Shown: positions 10,072-19,363 of the stretch, in pieces | Layout of the letters: each line of letters begins with the position of its first letter | Numbering within the stretch: the stretch's first letter is position 1 | Source: Sinorhizobium terangae | Lineage (GTDB): Bacteria > Pseudomonadota > Alphaproteobacteria > Rhizobiales > Rhizobiaceae | Direction of reading: 5' to 3' | Length of the DNA stretch: 64,000 nucleotides | Assembly: GCF_029714365.1 (NCBI RefSeq) | Contig: NZ_CP121661.1 | Span: 62,001 to 126,000, forward strand | Made by a program: the position numbers and the translations under genes | Notes under the pieces: model-generated | What the model was told of the DNA's origin: nothing | The model's database searches: none | The model's input: the letters and a program-made list of their open reading frames with translations, nothing else

Positions 10072-10752
10072 ATGGCAACATTCAGCGTACTTTCACTGGG
10101 AACCCGCCGCGACGCAAAACAGTTCCGCAAAGGCGCAGTTGAAAAACTTCAACTATCGCCCGGATCATTCCTACACGCCACGAAGCCGTCGCTCAACGAC
10201 CTGAAGTCTCTCTTTGCGCGCAGCGATGACGTGCTTTTCCTCGCCGGGCACTTCAGCAATTCATTGTATAACGACGACCAGTCCATTGATCTCGAATTTG
10301 GGACCAGCAAACTGACGATCACTTACGATGGGCAAACCGTTGTTCTTAATCGCGGGACGGAGTTTAAACAGACCAGTTGCAAGCTCATCATCTGGGGCGG
10401 CTGCAACGTTTGTAGCAGTGCCCAAACAATCGCGACCATGCGAGCACTGTTTGGCCCGCATGTTCTCGTTGGTTGGGTCGGCGTGACCGGTTGGGAGATC
10501 ACAGATATAATGTTCGGAGGCAAAGGGCACGGCAGTGCCGCGCCGGAGCCCTTGCCGGATTTCGCGATGCCGAACTACTTCTCCGCTCTGGGTGGTTCGA
10601 TTGGGGACTCTACACGCCTGTGGAAAGAATGGCTAAAAGTCGCAAAAGCAATATCATGGGGGAATGACGCGGAGGGCCGACCATATCTCGAGCGATTCTG
10701 TGTTGTGGATGCAACCGGTAAAGCACACTACGCTTCGGAAGCAATCGCCTGA
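10072..10752 (+). CDS. Small caspase/CHAT-fold peptidase-like protein
   Basis: 226 residues from ATG 10072, preceded by GGGAAAG; a GTG at 10048 would add eight residues. Two strand-end motifs match the caspase-hemoglobinase fold: DDVLFLAGHFS, placing a candidate catalytic His at residue 60, and LIIWGGCNVCSS, placing a candidate catalytic Cys at residue 111. These are the His and Cys of CHAT/caspase-like peptidases (clan CD). It is a lone catalytic domain, with no NTPase or repeat fused to it. It lies between the membrane proteins and two STAND NTPases. I infer that it is a protease switched on by the STAND partners. Fold assignment is by motif only. Confidence 0.6.
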   Translation: MATFSVLSLGTRRDAKQFRKGAVEKLQLSPGSFLHATKPSLNDLKSLFARSDDVLFLAGHFSNSLYNDDQSIDLEFGTSKLTITYDGQTVVLNRGTEFKQTSCKLIIWGGCNVCSSAQTIATMRALFGPHVLVGWVGVTGWEITDIMFGGKGHGSAAPEPLPDFAMPNYFSALGGSIGDSTRLWKEWLKVAKAISWGNDAEGRPYLERFCVVDATGKAHYASEAIA

Positions 10753-10975
10753 AGGCAAGAGCTTGTGCAAAACGTCGATAACGTTGAGGTAGATCTTGTC
10801 TTGAAGACGACCGGTGTTCTCCACACAACCGCAGGAGCGGCCGGAAAGGCGGTATCGCTGTCGCGAACAGCAAGTAAAGGCGGCGGCACGCGGCCCTGAA
10901 TGGCACGGCAGCGGGCTCGTGCCGTTCACGGTATCGACATTGCCGTGCAGCGAGCAAAGAGGAGTCCGACTTGCA

Positions 10976-13036
10976 ATGGTTTCTGCGACGATCCGAATTG
11001 AAACGCATGAGGCGAACAATGGCAATTTTGACGTCCACTTGATAGAGGAGGATGGCCACCAGACGTCCGGGATACTCAAGCGGCTCGACCTCACCACCGG
11101 ACGATGGACCGCCAACGTCGATCGCGTCGTACCACCGCCTCGCACGGATATCGTAACCTATGTGTCCGGCGTGACTCCGGACCGCCGCAGTCACCCCGAT
11201 TTCCTAGACATAGCCACGAAACTCTACGACTGGCTCCTGCCGGACGGCGTTCTGCGCCAGCGATGGGCCTCATTGGGCAATCCTCGCCTGTACGTCGCGA
11301 CCGCGGTCGAAGCACTCGATCAATTGCCCTGGGAGATGGCCTGTCCCGCGGAGCCACCTCTCCAAAGGCCTGCGTTGATCGCCGGCCTTTGTCGGCTGAA
11401 CCTGCAGGCCCCCCCCGCGACGAACAAGCCGTCGACCTGGCCATTCCGAATTCTGATGGTTGTCGGCTGCAAGGCGGAGGAGGAAGAAGCGCTTGGAATC
11501 GGCAAGGAAGTCGAGGCCGTGGAGAGGACGTTCCACCCACTTGGGCGAACCGTCGACGTTCATTGCATGCGCCGTCCTACGCGTGAGGCGATGATGCAAT
11601 GGATCAGCCGTTTCCAGCCACATGTCTTTCACTTCGCCGGGCATACCAGGAAAGTCGAGGGAGCCGATGAATACGGCCTGCGAATTGAAAGCGACGGCGG
11701 TAGTTGGACCTGGTCGAGCAGCGGCATAGACAACGATTTGCCGGCAAAGCACTGGATTCCCACCTTCGTATTCTTGAACGCCTGCCGCAGCTCGGCCGAA
11801 ATTGGCAGATGGAGTACACACCGAAGCTTCCTGGCAGCCGGCGCCAAGGCGGTCCTCGGCATGCAGGCGGATGTCATTGGCGATCTCGCCGGAAATTTCG
11901 CCGCCACGCTGTATAAGGGGCTGGCGGCCGGTGACCGCCTGGAAGATGCCATGAACGAGGCGCGCGCGCTGATCCCTGGCGCTCCAGGGAACATCGCCTG
12001 GGCGCTGCCGGCATTGACGGTAAGCGAGCGCAACGCGAAGCTGTTTACGCCTTGCACGCTGCCGTCCGACCAAACCTACGAGAAATGCGCCGAATTCGAG
12101 GAGGCCCGGCTGTTCGCGAATTGCCGCGAACCGCGTCGGATATTCACACACTGGGCCTATCCTTGCAGGATGACGGACAAACCGGAAAATGTCCTCATCG
12201 TGCTAGGCGAGCCGAATTCTGGAAAATCCCACTTGCTGAAGTGGTGCATGGAGAATTGGGCCATCGGCGGTGCGCGTGTCCGCTATATCAGGATGCATGA
12301 CGGGACTCCCAAGTCTTTCCTCTCCATCCTTAGGCAGATTCGCGACGGTGACGCCGACAATCGGGATATCAGTACCCAATATTTGCATGCCGGGCTTTCC
12401 AAGCTCGCTTTCAGGCAGTTCAACTGGCACCTGAACAATCTGACGCGAACCGGCGCGCCGGGCGACTGGGTTGAGGCTGAGCACCCAGAAACTGAAATTT
12501 CAGACGAATGTCGGCCCTTGACCGCTCTGAGCGACAAGCGGCCGGAGGAGCAAATCGGGGCATTATTCGTGGAGGCTTTGCGGCGCGACGCCGCGGATAG
12601 ACCACTCGTCTTGGTCTTCGATCAACTCGAAGGGCCAAAGGGCGAACGCTTGCTTCCAGTCGACGACTTTGAGCAGCTTGTCCGAAACGTGTTCCTGCCG
12701 ATTGCCACACAGTCCAGTCACGTCAAGGTCGCCATAGCAGTCACGAACATGCAGGCTGCGGCCTTCAATCTCCTGCCGATGCCGCCAAAATATTCAGACA
12801 AGGTGGCCAAATATGAAGTGCCTGCCGATGTGGCGGACGATCACTTGGCTACGCTTGCCGCCGAGATGATGTGGTTCAAGGATGAGCAATGGATCAAGGA
12901 TTTGGCCGGCTTGCTGTTGTGTCGTTCGCCAGGAAGATCACCTCCACCCAAGGGCTTGGCACGTCTGGTGATGGTTCGGGACACGATAAGACTTCATTTC
13001 CCAGAGTACTATAACGCCGTGGAGCGCATGCGATGA
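10976..13036 (+). CDS. CHAT-domain protease fused to a STAND-like P-loop NTPase
   Basis: 686 residues from ATG 10976, which follows AAAGAGGAG; the frame is open back to 10814 but that extension has odd composition. Residues ~1-100 are a beta-rich N-terminal region. The CHAT protease domain follows, with HFAGH (candidate catalytic His 223) and FVFLNACRSS (candidate Cys 270). A P-loop, GEPNSGKS, is at residues 411-418 (Lys 417), and a Walker B-like LVLVFDQLEG has Asp 549. CHAT domains are caspase-related peptidases, and several are activated by attached NTPase or repeat modules. A 223-base gap separates it from the upstream gene, and it overlaps the next gene by ATGA. It is likely the active protease-switch of the locus. 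Confidence 0.85.
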   Translation: MVSATIRIETHEANNGNFDVHLIEEDGHQTSGILKRLDLTTGRWTANVDRVVPPPRTDIVTYVSGVTPDRRSHPDFLDIATKLYDWLLPDGVLRQRWASLGNPRLYVATAVEALDQLPWEMACPAEPPLQRPALIAGLCRLNLQAPPATNKPSTWPFRILMVVGCKAEEEEALGIGKEVEAVERTFHPLGRTVDVHCMRRPTREAMMQWISRFQPHVFHFAGHTRKVEGADEYGLRIESDGGSWTWSSSGIDNDLPAKHWIPTFVFLNACRSSAEIGRWSTHRSFLAAGAKAVLGMQADVIGDLAGNFAATLYKGLAAGDRLEDAMNEARALIPGAPGNIAWALPALTVSERNAKLFTPCTLPSDQTYEKCAEFEEARLFANCREPRRIFTHWAYPCRMTDKPENVLIVLGEPNSGKSHLLKWCMENWAIGGARVRYIRMHDGTPKSFLSILRQIRDGDADNRDISTQYLHAGLSKLAFRQFNWHLNNLTRTGAPGDWVEAEHPETEISDECRPLTALSDKRPEEQIGALFVEALRRDAADRPLVLVFDQLEGPKGERLLPVDDFEQLVRNVFLPIATQSSHVKVAIAVTNMQAAAFNLLPMPPKYSDKVAKYEVPADVADDHLATLAAEMMWFKDEQWIKDLAGLLLCRSPGRSPPPKGLARLVMVRDTIRLHFPEYYNAVERMR

Positions 13037-16000
13037 GTGTTCCGGATTTCGCGGCTCTCCTGCAAGCTCTGAAGAGCTTTCCGGCCGACACGCCGCTGGA
13101 CGAAGTGCTCTCGAAAATCCGCCCGCCGCGGCCGGACGGTGTGGTCGAAGCGACCAAACAATGCGCGCTTGTGCGCTGGTTCGACAAACCACTCTACGAT
13201 TCACTCTGCAAAGACCTGAACGACAAGCCGTCATTCGAGGACTTTATTACCTATCCCGATGTACGCCAGCTACGCCGCAATCGCTGGGCGATCGAGGATG
13301 GTGAGCGGGCGCGGTTGATCGCCGAGTGGCAGATCGAACCGCGTAGCTGGAGGCGCCAAAACACCAACATTGGCTCTCATTTCCTGAGAAGGGATGATCC
13401 TGAGGCGCAACTCGCCGCAGTGTACCACCTCGCCGCTTCGGCGTCGCCCGAACGAGTCATACCATTCTTCCAGAGATGGTTTGCCCGAGCCGACAAGGTT
13501 TTCGACATGGCGCAATGCAACGCATTGCTCGAAATGCTGCGTCTGCAGGAAAGCTGGCGCGGCAAACGGGTATCACGGTTATGGGAGGACTTCCGTTCGT
13601 ACAATACCGCGCGCCTCCTGTTCGCCGGTGACTATTACAAGACCGGTTCCTATTTTGAACGGCCGCAACTGCTCGAAAGCTTTAAGTCGGTATTCGATCG
13701 AAAGCTCGGCGAGCGCGTCTGGATCTTTCACCTGCATGCCACCGGTGGCACCGGCAAGACGATGTTCCTGCGATGGCTGACCACCCGTCGCCTGGTTCCT
13801 AATCGGATTCTATGCGCAAAGGTCGACTTTGATGACTTCAGGCTCGAAGAAGTTCAGAGCTATCCGGCACGCCTCTTTGGCCGGATGATCGCGCAGTTCG
13901 TGCAGCAACCCAACGGCAATGCGCTCGCACCGCTTCTGGAAAGGCTGAAACGGGAGGAGGGGATTCCAGGGTGGAATCCGGATGTCACAAAAGAAATCCG
14001 CCGCCAGCTCAGGGGCGCCAATATCGACACCCCCGTCGTCGTCATGCTGGACACTCTCGAAGAAGCGACCTTGTCGGCCGGCAATTGGCTGGAGGCTTGC
14101 ATCGACGCGTTGCGCACCATTCACGACGATTTCCCGAATCTTACCTTGGTGCTTTCCGGCCGTTACGATATCGCCAAACGATGCGATGTGCTCCACGACG
14201 GAGAATTTCTTGGTTACGATTTGCCCCGATTTGACGACGATGAGGCTCACCGTTATCTGGAGCAACGCGGTGTACCCGGTGGTCCTGTCCGAGATGCGAT
14301 CGTCGAACGCACGGAAGAGAAGGATGCGTCGACGGGGAAAAACAACGCGTCTACCGACCAGCTGACTGGACGCAATCCGTTCAAGCTGGCCATGTTCGCG
14401 GAGCTCGCGCTCAACCGCAAGGAGCTCACGGCCGAGGAAGTCAAACGTTTCCCTAGCGTCGATATCGCCTATCTCGTCGAACGCATTATCCGGCGCATAG
14501 ATTCGCAACCCATCCGCTGGATGATACGTTACGGTGCAATCGGGCGTCACCTTACGTTCGAATTCGCGAACGCCGTGTTGCTGCCACCGCTTCTTCAGGC
14601 TCTGCGCGGTAAGCCATTCGATGATGATCCGGCCAAGGGCCTCGACGGCTTCGAGGATCCTCTCGACGGCAAGATAGATGTCTGGAAGGCAGATTCCGAA
14701 GCACTCGCGAATCTGGAGCGGAACGGCATGAAAGATCTTTGGGATCAACTTGCCGGCTATGCGCGCGAAAAGGGATGGTTGACGGACGTCACGGTGGACG
14801 GTCAATCCGAGCTACACTTCCACCCGGAGGTGATCAACCCGACACGCATGCTGTTGCGGGAGCAGCCGGTATTCGCCGAACTGCAGAATCGCGCCGCGGA
14901 ATTCTTCGAGCAGAAGGCGCGCGCGGCGAGTCGGGCCAACACCGCCGTACGCCATTACCAGGATGCAATATTCCATCGCTTTCAGGGGGAAGGCGTCCAA
15001 GCGAAGCCACTCTGGACCGGGCATCTGCGAGAGGCGGTTGATCGGTTCGGCCCGGCGGCCGCTGTTTCCGTTGCCGCCGAGATCCTCGGCCGCGAATATT
15101 CTGAGGCCGAGCGCATTCCTTACCCGAAAGTGTCCTCTGCGGAGCTGCTTGTTTCCGCACACTGCGAAGTCGCGGAATTGTTGATGCAGGCAGCCGGACT
15201 GAAGTTCGCCGAGCCGGTCAACCGCAACGAGTTCAACCGGCATGTCGAGATTGCCCGGGAGATCGTCGGCGTGCATCCGGATATCAGGGGCGCTATTCCG
15301 GTCTATCTCGACCAGATATTCGAGGCCTGGCAATCGGGTTCGGCTGAGAATGCTGGGGAATTCCTCCGGGCCGCCATCCCAGGCGCGCAAAATAGCCGCC
15401 ATAAATTCGTGTTGGAATTCCAGCTTGCTGCCATCCTGCTGCGGCATCCCGGCCCCGACACACCAACCCATTTTCGCGAAGCGTTGCGGTTGCTGTCGGG
15501 AGCCGGACCGGTCGGCGTCACGGCGACCGATCTCTATCTCGCGCTGGCTTCGTATTACATGTTCCTCGGCGCTCACGCCGCTGTCATCGAAGCAATGAGC
15601 TCGGCGGGGCGGAGCGCAGGGGAGGACCCGCGCGCCCGCGCTCGCGTGATCGACCACCAGGCCTGGTATGCGGTCGGCGTGGGTGACATTTCGACCGCCA
15701 GAAAGCGCATAACGGAGATGCGCAAGTTGCCCCCCGGTGTGCTGCCGGTCCCCACGTCGCCGCAGGTTCTCGAAGAACGGCTCGCCATCATGGAGTGCGA
15801 ACCTTTCACGGCCTTGCGCGCCTGCGAACAAGGTCTGGCCGTCGCCACCAGCGCGAACGAGCGCGCGCGGCTTCTCGACCAGCGCGCGGAGGCTCGAGCC
15901 TTGCTGCTGGAGTTTCGAGCCGCTTCCGATGACTGGGATTCGGCTGCAACAAGCTACGATCTTGCGACGATCTCATCGGGACCGGCAAGATGCGCGCTAC

Positions 16001-17928
16001 TTTCTGCGACCATGACAGCCCGCGAGATGCAGGATTATCGGCGTGCGGAGACACAGATCGTGTCGGCACTTTCGTTGCGGGGAAGCGCGGACATCGAGAT
16101 CCGAACCGAATTGCGACTACTAATGGCCTTTGTGCTGTGCCGAACCGGCCGGCAAGATGAGGCGCGTCAGAACCTGTCGGAGCTGATTGAGCGTCAGGGC
16201 ATTCCGCCGCACATTCATGCGCGAGTATTGATCTTCGCGCTGTTATTCAGATTAAGGGAAGCATCGAATGATTTTCTGGAGGACGTGCTTGAAACGGTAG
16301 GCCAGATACAACCGATCAGCCGAACCGCGGAAGCTTTGGATTGGGTCAGGGACGCGGACGGAAGACTCGATGTATCGCAAGATTTTGTGACGCGGCTGAT
16401 CGGACAGTTCGCGCGCCCTGGCTCCGAACTGGGGAGCGGCGTCGAATTGATGATCCGCCGCGCCGACCTTTATCGCGTTTTCGGCAGGCGCGAAGAGGCT
16501 GCGAAGGAACTCGACCGCGCCAGCGCCGGTTTCGCCACCGAATTCAAGGATGCCAGCGAGGGGCCGCTCTTGAGGGCCTGGCATTTGAACTTGGCCCGCA
16601 AGCGGCTGGGCCAGACCGAGACCGGTTTTGGATCCCTGCTTGAGCGTGCTCTTTCAACAGAGCTCGCAAATTTCCCCATATATGGCGCATTTTTGTGCCA
16701 GGCCGCCGAAGAGGTCCGTCACGCTGGCGACGCCGCAGCCGCTAAGGATATGCTTGATTCATATTCACCGCCGGCAGAGCTTCCCAATATTTGGCAGGCC
16801 CGTCGCGCCGACCTCTTAGTCGAGCTTGCTACGCCGGGCGATCGTCTCCGCCTCCAACGGGAGGCGACGGAGCTATATCGGGCGCTTGGACAATCCGCAC
16901 CGCCTGATCGTTCAGCTTTGCCGGAGTCGCGCGAGATGGAAAGCTTCGGCACACATCGGCTCGCGCAAGCGACGGAAGGTGCACTGCCGGCGGAGGCGAT
17001 CACAATCTCTCGGTCGGATTTGGTGCCGCATCTCAGTGATGCGGCCTTGTCGCACGAACTTGCCATCGATTTCTTGTGTGCCGACTGGGCTAGTTTCGCG
17101 AGCGAGCTCCGCAGCGTGCTTCGCAGTCGACATGCGGAGGGCGCACCGATCGCGCTGGCGCACGACATTGCGGCGCTGCCATGGGAGCTCGGGGGAGCAG
17201 GCACGCGATCTCGACAGGTGCCGGAATTGCGGCCGCCTCCATCCATGGCCGGCGATCGCCGGCGTCCTGGCTCGGTTCAATTGCTGATGCCCTCCGGAGG
17301 CGAAGATGACGTACGCATCGAGAGCTCCAGCGGATTCAGCCTCGCCGCAGTGTATTCTGACCTGGGGGTCGCGCCCATCGCTACCGACGTCCGCGATGTT
17401 GAATTCTTTTTCAGGGCATTCAACTGGAATAACCAGCCACCGGAGGTTCTGCATGTGGTTGCCGCCGTGCGAGAGGGATACGCGGGAGTCTATCTTGACT
17501 TTGCAAGCACGAGCCATCGCGTGGAATCGCTGGGCGGCGGATCAAGCGACGGCGGAGCCGACCCGATCACCGCGTCGTTTCTGGGCAAGATGCTCGGCAG
17601 TTTGCCGCAACCTCCATTCGTTGTGCTGGACATCACCCACCCGCGCAATGACGTCGAAGCCGTTCGCATGATGCTGCTGCGAAATATCTTCGCGGCCGAA
17701 CTCTTCGAATTCGGCGTTGCGCGGGGCGTTCTGGCATGCGGGCTGGCGCGACCTGATGAGAGGCAGGATCTGACGGCGAAAATCGCGGAGGCACTATTGT
17801 CTGACTGCGTGCGCGCTCCGCTCAGTCGACTGCGCGCCGAACCACCGCGGGATCTGGGTCATGTCCTGCCGCGCCACGCCGCGGCGCTTTGGACCAATGA
17901 TCCGAAAGACCGGCTGTTCATGCCATGA
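13033..17928 (+). CDS. Giant STAND NTPase with helical repeats and a degenerate C-terminal CHAT-like domain
   Basis: 1,631 residues; the ATG overlaps the previous stop (ATGA). An N-terminal region of ~200 residues precedes a P-loop, ATGGTGKT at 236-243 (Lys 242), and Walker B VVVMLDTLEEA (Asp 340), as in STAND/NACHT-type NTPases. The middle (~650-1330) is Ala/Leu/Arg-rich helix pairs typical of TPR-like superhelices. The last ~250 residues follow the order of a CHAT domain, including ALPWELGGAG and LHVVAAVREG. The usual catalytic Cys site reads FVVLDITHPR (Asp 1533, Thr 1535), with no Cys, and the HxxGH motif is lost around His 1474. I infer an inactive CHAT-like domain acting in sensing or binding. 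The STAND call is solid; the pseudo-CHAT call is moderate. Confidence 0.8.
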   Translation: MSVPDFAALLQALKSFPADTPLDEVLSKIRPPRPDGVVEATKQCALVRWFDKPLYDSLCKDLNDKPSFEDFITYPDVRQLRRNRWAIEDGERARLIAEWQIEPRSWRRQNTNIGSHFLRRDDPEAQLAAVYHLAASASPERVIPFFQRWFARADKVFDMAQCNALLEMLRLQESWRGKRVSRLWEDFRSYNTARLLFAGDYYKTGSYFERPQLLESFKSVFDRKLGERVWIFHLHATGGTGKTMFLRWLTTRRLVPNRILCAKVDFDDFRLEEVQSYPARLFGRMIAQFVQQPNGNALAPLLERLKREEGIPGWNPDVTKEIRRQLRGANIDTPVVVMLDTLEEATLSAGNWLEACIDALRTIHDDFPNLTLVLSGRYDIAKRCDVLHDGEFLGYDLPRFDDDEAHRYLEQRGVPGGPVRDAIVERTEEKDASTGKNNASTDQLTGRNPFKLAMFAELALNRKELTAEEVKRFPSVDIAYLVERIIRRIDSQPIRWMIRYGAIGRHLTFEFANAVLLPPLLQALRGKPFDDDPAKGLDGFEDPLDGKIDVWKADSEALANLERNGMKDLWDQLAGYAREKGWLTDVTVDGQSELHFHPEVINPTRMLLREQPVFAELQNRAAEFFEQKARAASRANTAVRHYQDAIFHRFQGEGVQAKPLWTGHLREAVDRFGPAAAVSVAAEILGREYSEAERIPYPKVSSAELLVSAHCEVAELLMQAAGLKFAEPVNRNEFNRHVEIAREIVGVHPDIRGAIPVYLDQIFEAWQSGSAENAGEFLRAAIPGAQNSRHKFVLEFQLAAILLRHPGPDTPTHFREALRLLSGAGPVGVTATDLYLALASYYMFLGAHAAVIEAMSSAGRSAGEDPRARARVIDHQAWYAVGVGDISTARKRITEMRKLPPGVLPVPTSPQVLEERLAIMECEPFTALRACEQGLAVATSANERARLLDQRAEARALLLEFRAASDDWDSAATSYDLATISSGPARCALLSATMTAREMQDYRRAETQIVSALSLRGSADIEIRTELRLLMAFVLCRTGRQDEARQNLSELIERQGIPPHIHARVLIFALLFRLREASNDFLEDVLETVGQIQPISRTAEALDWVRDADGRLDVSQDFVTRLIGQFARPGSELGSGVELMIRRADLYRVFGRREEAAKELDRASAGFATEFKDASEGPLLRAWHLNLARKRLGQTETGFGSLLERALSTELANFPIYGAFLCQAAEEVRHAGDAAAAKDMLDSYSPPAELPNIWQARRADLLVELATPGDRLRLQREATELYRALGQSAPPDRSALPESREMESFGTHRLAQATEGALPAEAITISRSDLVPHLSDAALSHELAIDFLCADWASFASELRSVLRSRHAEGAPIALAHDIAALPWELGGAGTRSRQVPELRPPPSMAGDRRRPGSVQLLMPSGGEDDVRIESSSGFSLAAVYSDLGVAPIATDVRDVEFFFRAFNWNNQPPEVLHVVAAVREGYAGVYLDFASTSHRVESLGGGSSDGGADPITASFLGKMLGSLPQPPFVVLDITHPRNDVEAVRMMLLRNIFAAELFEFGVARGVLACGLARPDERQDLTAKIAEALLSDCVRAPLSRLRAEPPRDLGHVLPRHAAALWTNDPKDRLFMP

Positions 17929-19313
17929 GTGCAGGACTGAACCAGCGGCGACGCGCCGAGATCGACGCCAAAATGGAAAGCCTCGACAAGGAGCTAGACC
18001 ATTGGAGGCGGCTCACCGATGACGAGGGGCTCGGACTGCGCCGGCATTATTCTCAGATTCGTCGGCTGGAAACAGTGCTGAACGGGCTAACCGCATCCGT
18101 CAGGAAGGATCTCGGCGATCTGCCTCCAGACGGCACCGTGATTGACAAGGCGGTATCACTGGAAAACAGCATTCTGGCGGCGCATTCGATCTGGGAGGTA
18201 TTTCGCACCAAGCTCCTGCTGCGCGAGGACGAGATGTTCCGCGGTGTCCTTGCTGCATGTGATGACCTTGCTTGGGAATGCTACGGGCCGGCCATGCAGA
18301 GGTTCGATCCGGGCCTCAAGGGCCCGCCGCTGGTGTACTTCTCGGCGACCTGGAGCCCCTTCATGGTCCCGCGCGACTCAAGTTTTCAAAACGAGGTTCG
18401 CGCCGGGCCGGGCGCGGCCGGCGCGTTGCGCGATGATGCATTCCTCGAGGTGCTAAAACGCCTTCCGATCCCGTTGATCGGCGTGCCCTGGTATCACACG
18501 GTTCATCTGCCCGGCGCGATCATCATCGCCCATGAAGTCGGCCATGTGGTTGAGTTCGATTTCGATCTGACTGCCGATATCGCGGCCGCTTTGTCCAACG
18601 CAGCGCTCGATCGCGCGGAGGTCTGGCAGGGCTGGGCATCCGAGGTTTTCGCTGACTTGTACGGCTGTTTGTGCATGGGGCCAGCGTTTGTTGGGGCGAT
18701 GATGGATCTGCTGACGACATCTGTCGACGCTGTGCAGAAAGAGATCCGCACCGGTGGCAAATACCCCACGCGCGCGCTGCGCATCGAGCTAATGCTCAAT
18801 GCCCTCACGCAAGCCGGGCATACGAAAGATGCCGCCCGTCTGCGTAGGACGTGGGAGGATGTCTACGAAACGAAAGGCACGCTGGTCGATTTCGAGAGCG
18901 ATGTCGCCAAGGTGATCTGCGCGATCTACAAGGGCCCCTACCGGGGCCATGCGCTAACGGACATCATCAGCTATACCGTTGATCCATACGCGGACAATGT
19001 GATCGGAGAAGCTGCGGCCTTGGGTTCAACTGCAGTCCTGGCAGATCACACGGATCCCCGCAGGCTGTTCGCGGGCGCCCAGTGGTTGCACGAAAACCCG
19101 CAACCCGATCAGGATCCGAAAGCCTATGGCTTGATCGTCGAACAGATCGGCAAGAGGCACGCCCAACTATACCGGAGCGACGATGGCGAGCCGGTCGCAA
19201 ATAAGGCCGTGATCGAATTGGAGGTGACGGCACGAGCAGTTGCTGACCGCCGGAGCGGCCGGGACTTGGCGGACCTTCTTGCGGCCGCGACCCAGCAGCG
19301 GCGAGAGGACTGA
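17925..19313 (+). CDS. HEXXH zinc metalloprotease-like protein
   Basis: 462 residues, overlapping the STAND gene by ATGA. The zinc-binding motif HEVGH lies at residues 203-207. About 33 residues later comes ASEVFADLYG, with Glu 240 and Asp 244, matching the third-ligand ExxxD pattern of HEXXH+E (gluzincin-like) proteases. The N-terminal ~60 residues are a charged, coiled-coil-prone helix. No signal peptide is visible, so it should act in the cytoplasm. It is the last gene of the operon. It could be an effector protease or a maturase for the CHAT proteins; which is not shown by sequence. Confidence 0.75.
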   Translation: MSAGLNQRRRAEIDAKMESLDKELDHWRRLTDDEGLGLRRHYSQIRRLETVLNGLTASVRKDLGDLPPDGTVIDKAVSLENSILAAHSIWEVFRTKLLLREDEMFRGVLAACDDLAWECYGPAMQRFDPGLKGPPLVYFSATWSPFMVPRDSSFQNEVRAGPGAAGALRDDAFLEVLKRLPIPLIGVPWYHTVHLPGAIIIAHEVGHVVEFDFDLTADIAAALSNAALDRAEVWQGWASEVFADLYGCLCMGPAFVGAMMDLLTTSVDAVQKEIRTGGKYPTRALRIELMLNALTQAGHTKDAARLRRTWEDVYETKGTLVDFESDVAKVICAIYKGPYRGHALTDIISYTVDPYADNVIGEAAALGSTAVLADHTDPRRLFAGAQWLHENPQPDQDPKAYGLIVEQIGKRHAQLYRSDDGEPVANKAVIELEVTARAVADRRSGRDLADLLAAATQQRRED

Positions 19314-19363
19314 ATTGCCCGTATGGCCGCCGCTGGCGACGGCGTCGGATGCCTTCACGTCCA

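Noticed and set aside
10814..10975. Longer N-terminus for the CHAT-STAND protein
   Set aside because: The ATG at 10976 has a strong ribosome site and begins normal beta-rich sequence; the upstream part is of odd composition with no site.
13810..15831. Two long leftward frames (13810-14805 and 14812-15831)
   Set aside because: They are antisense to the STAND gene, which has clear Walker motifs and ATGA overlaps on both sides; the antisense products have no recognisable features.
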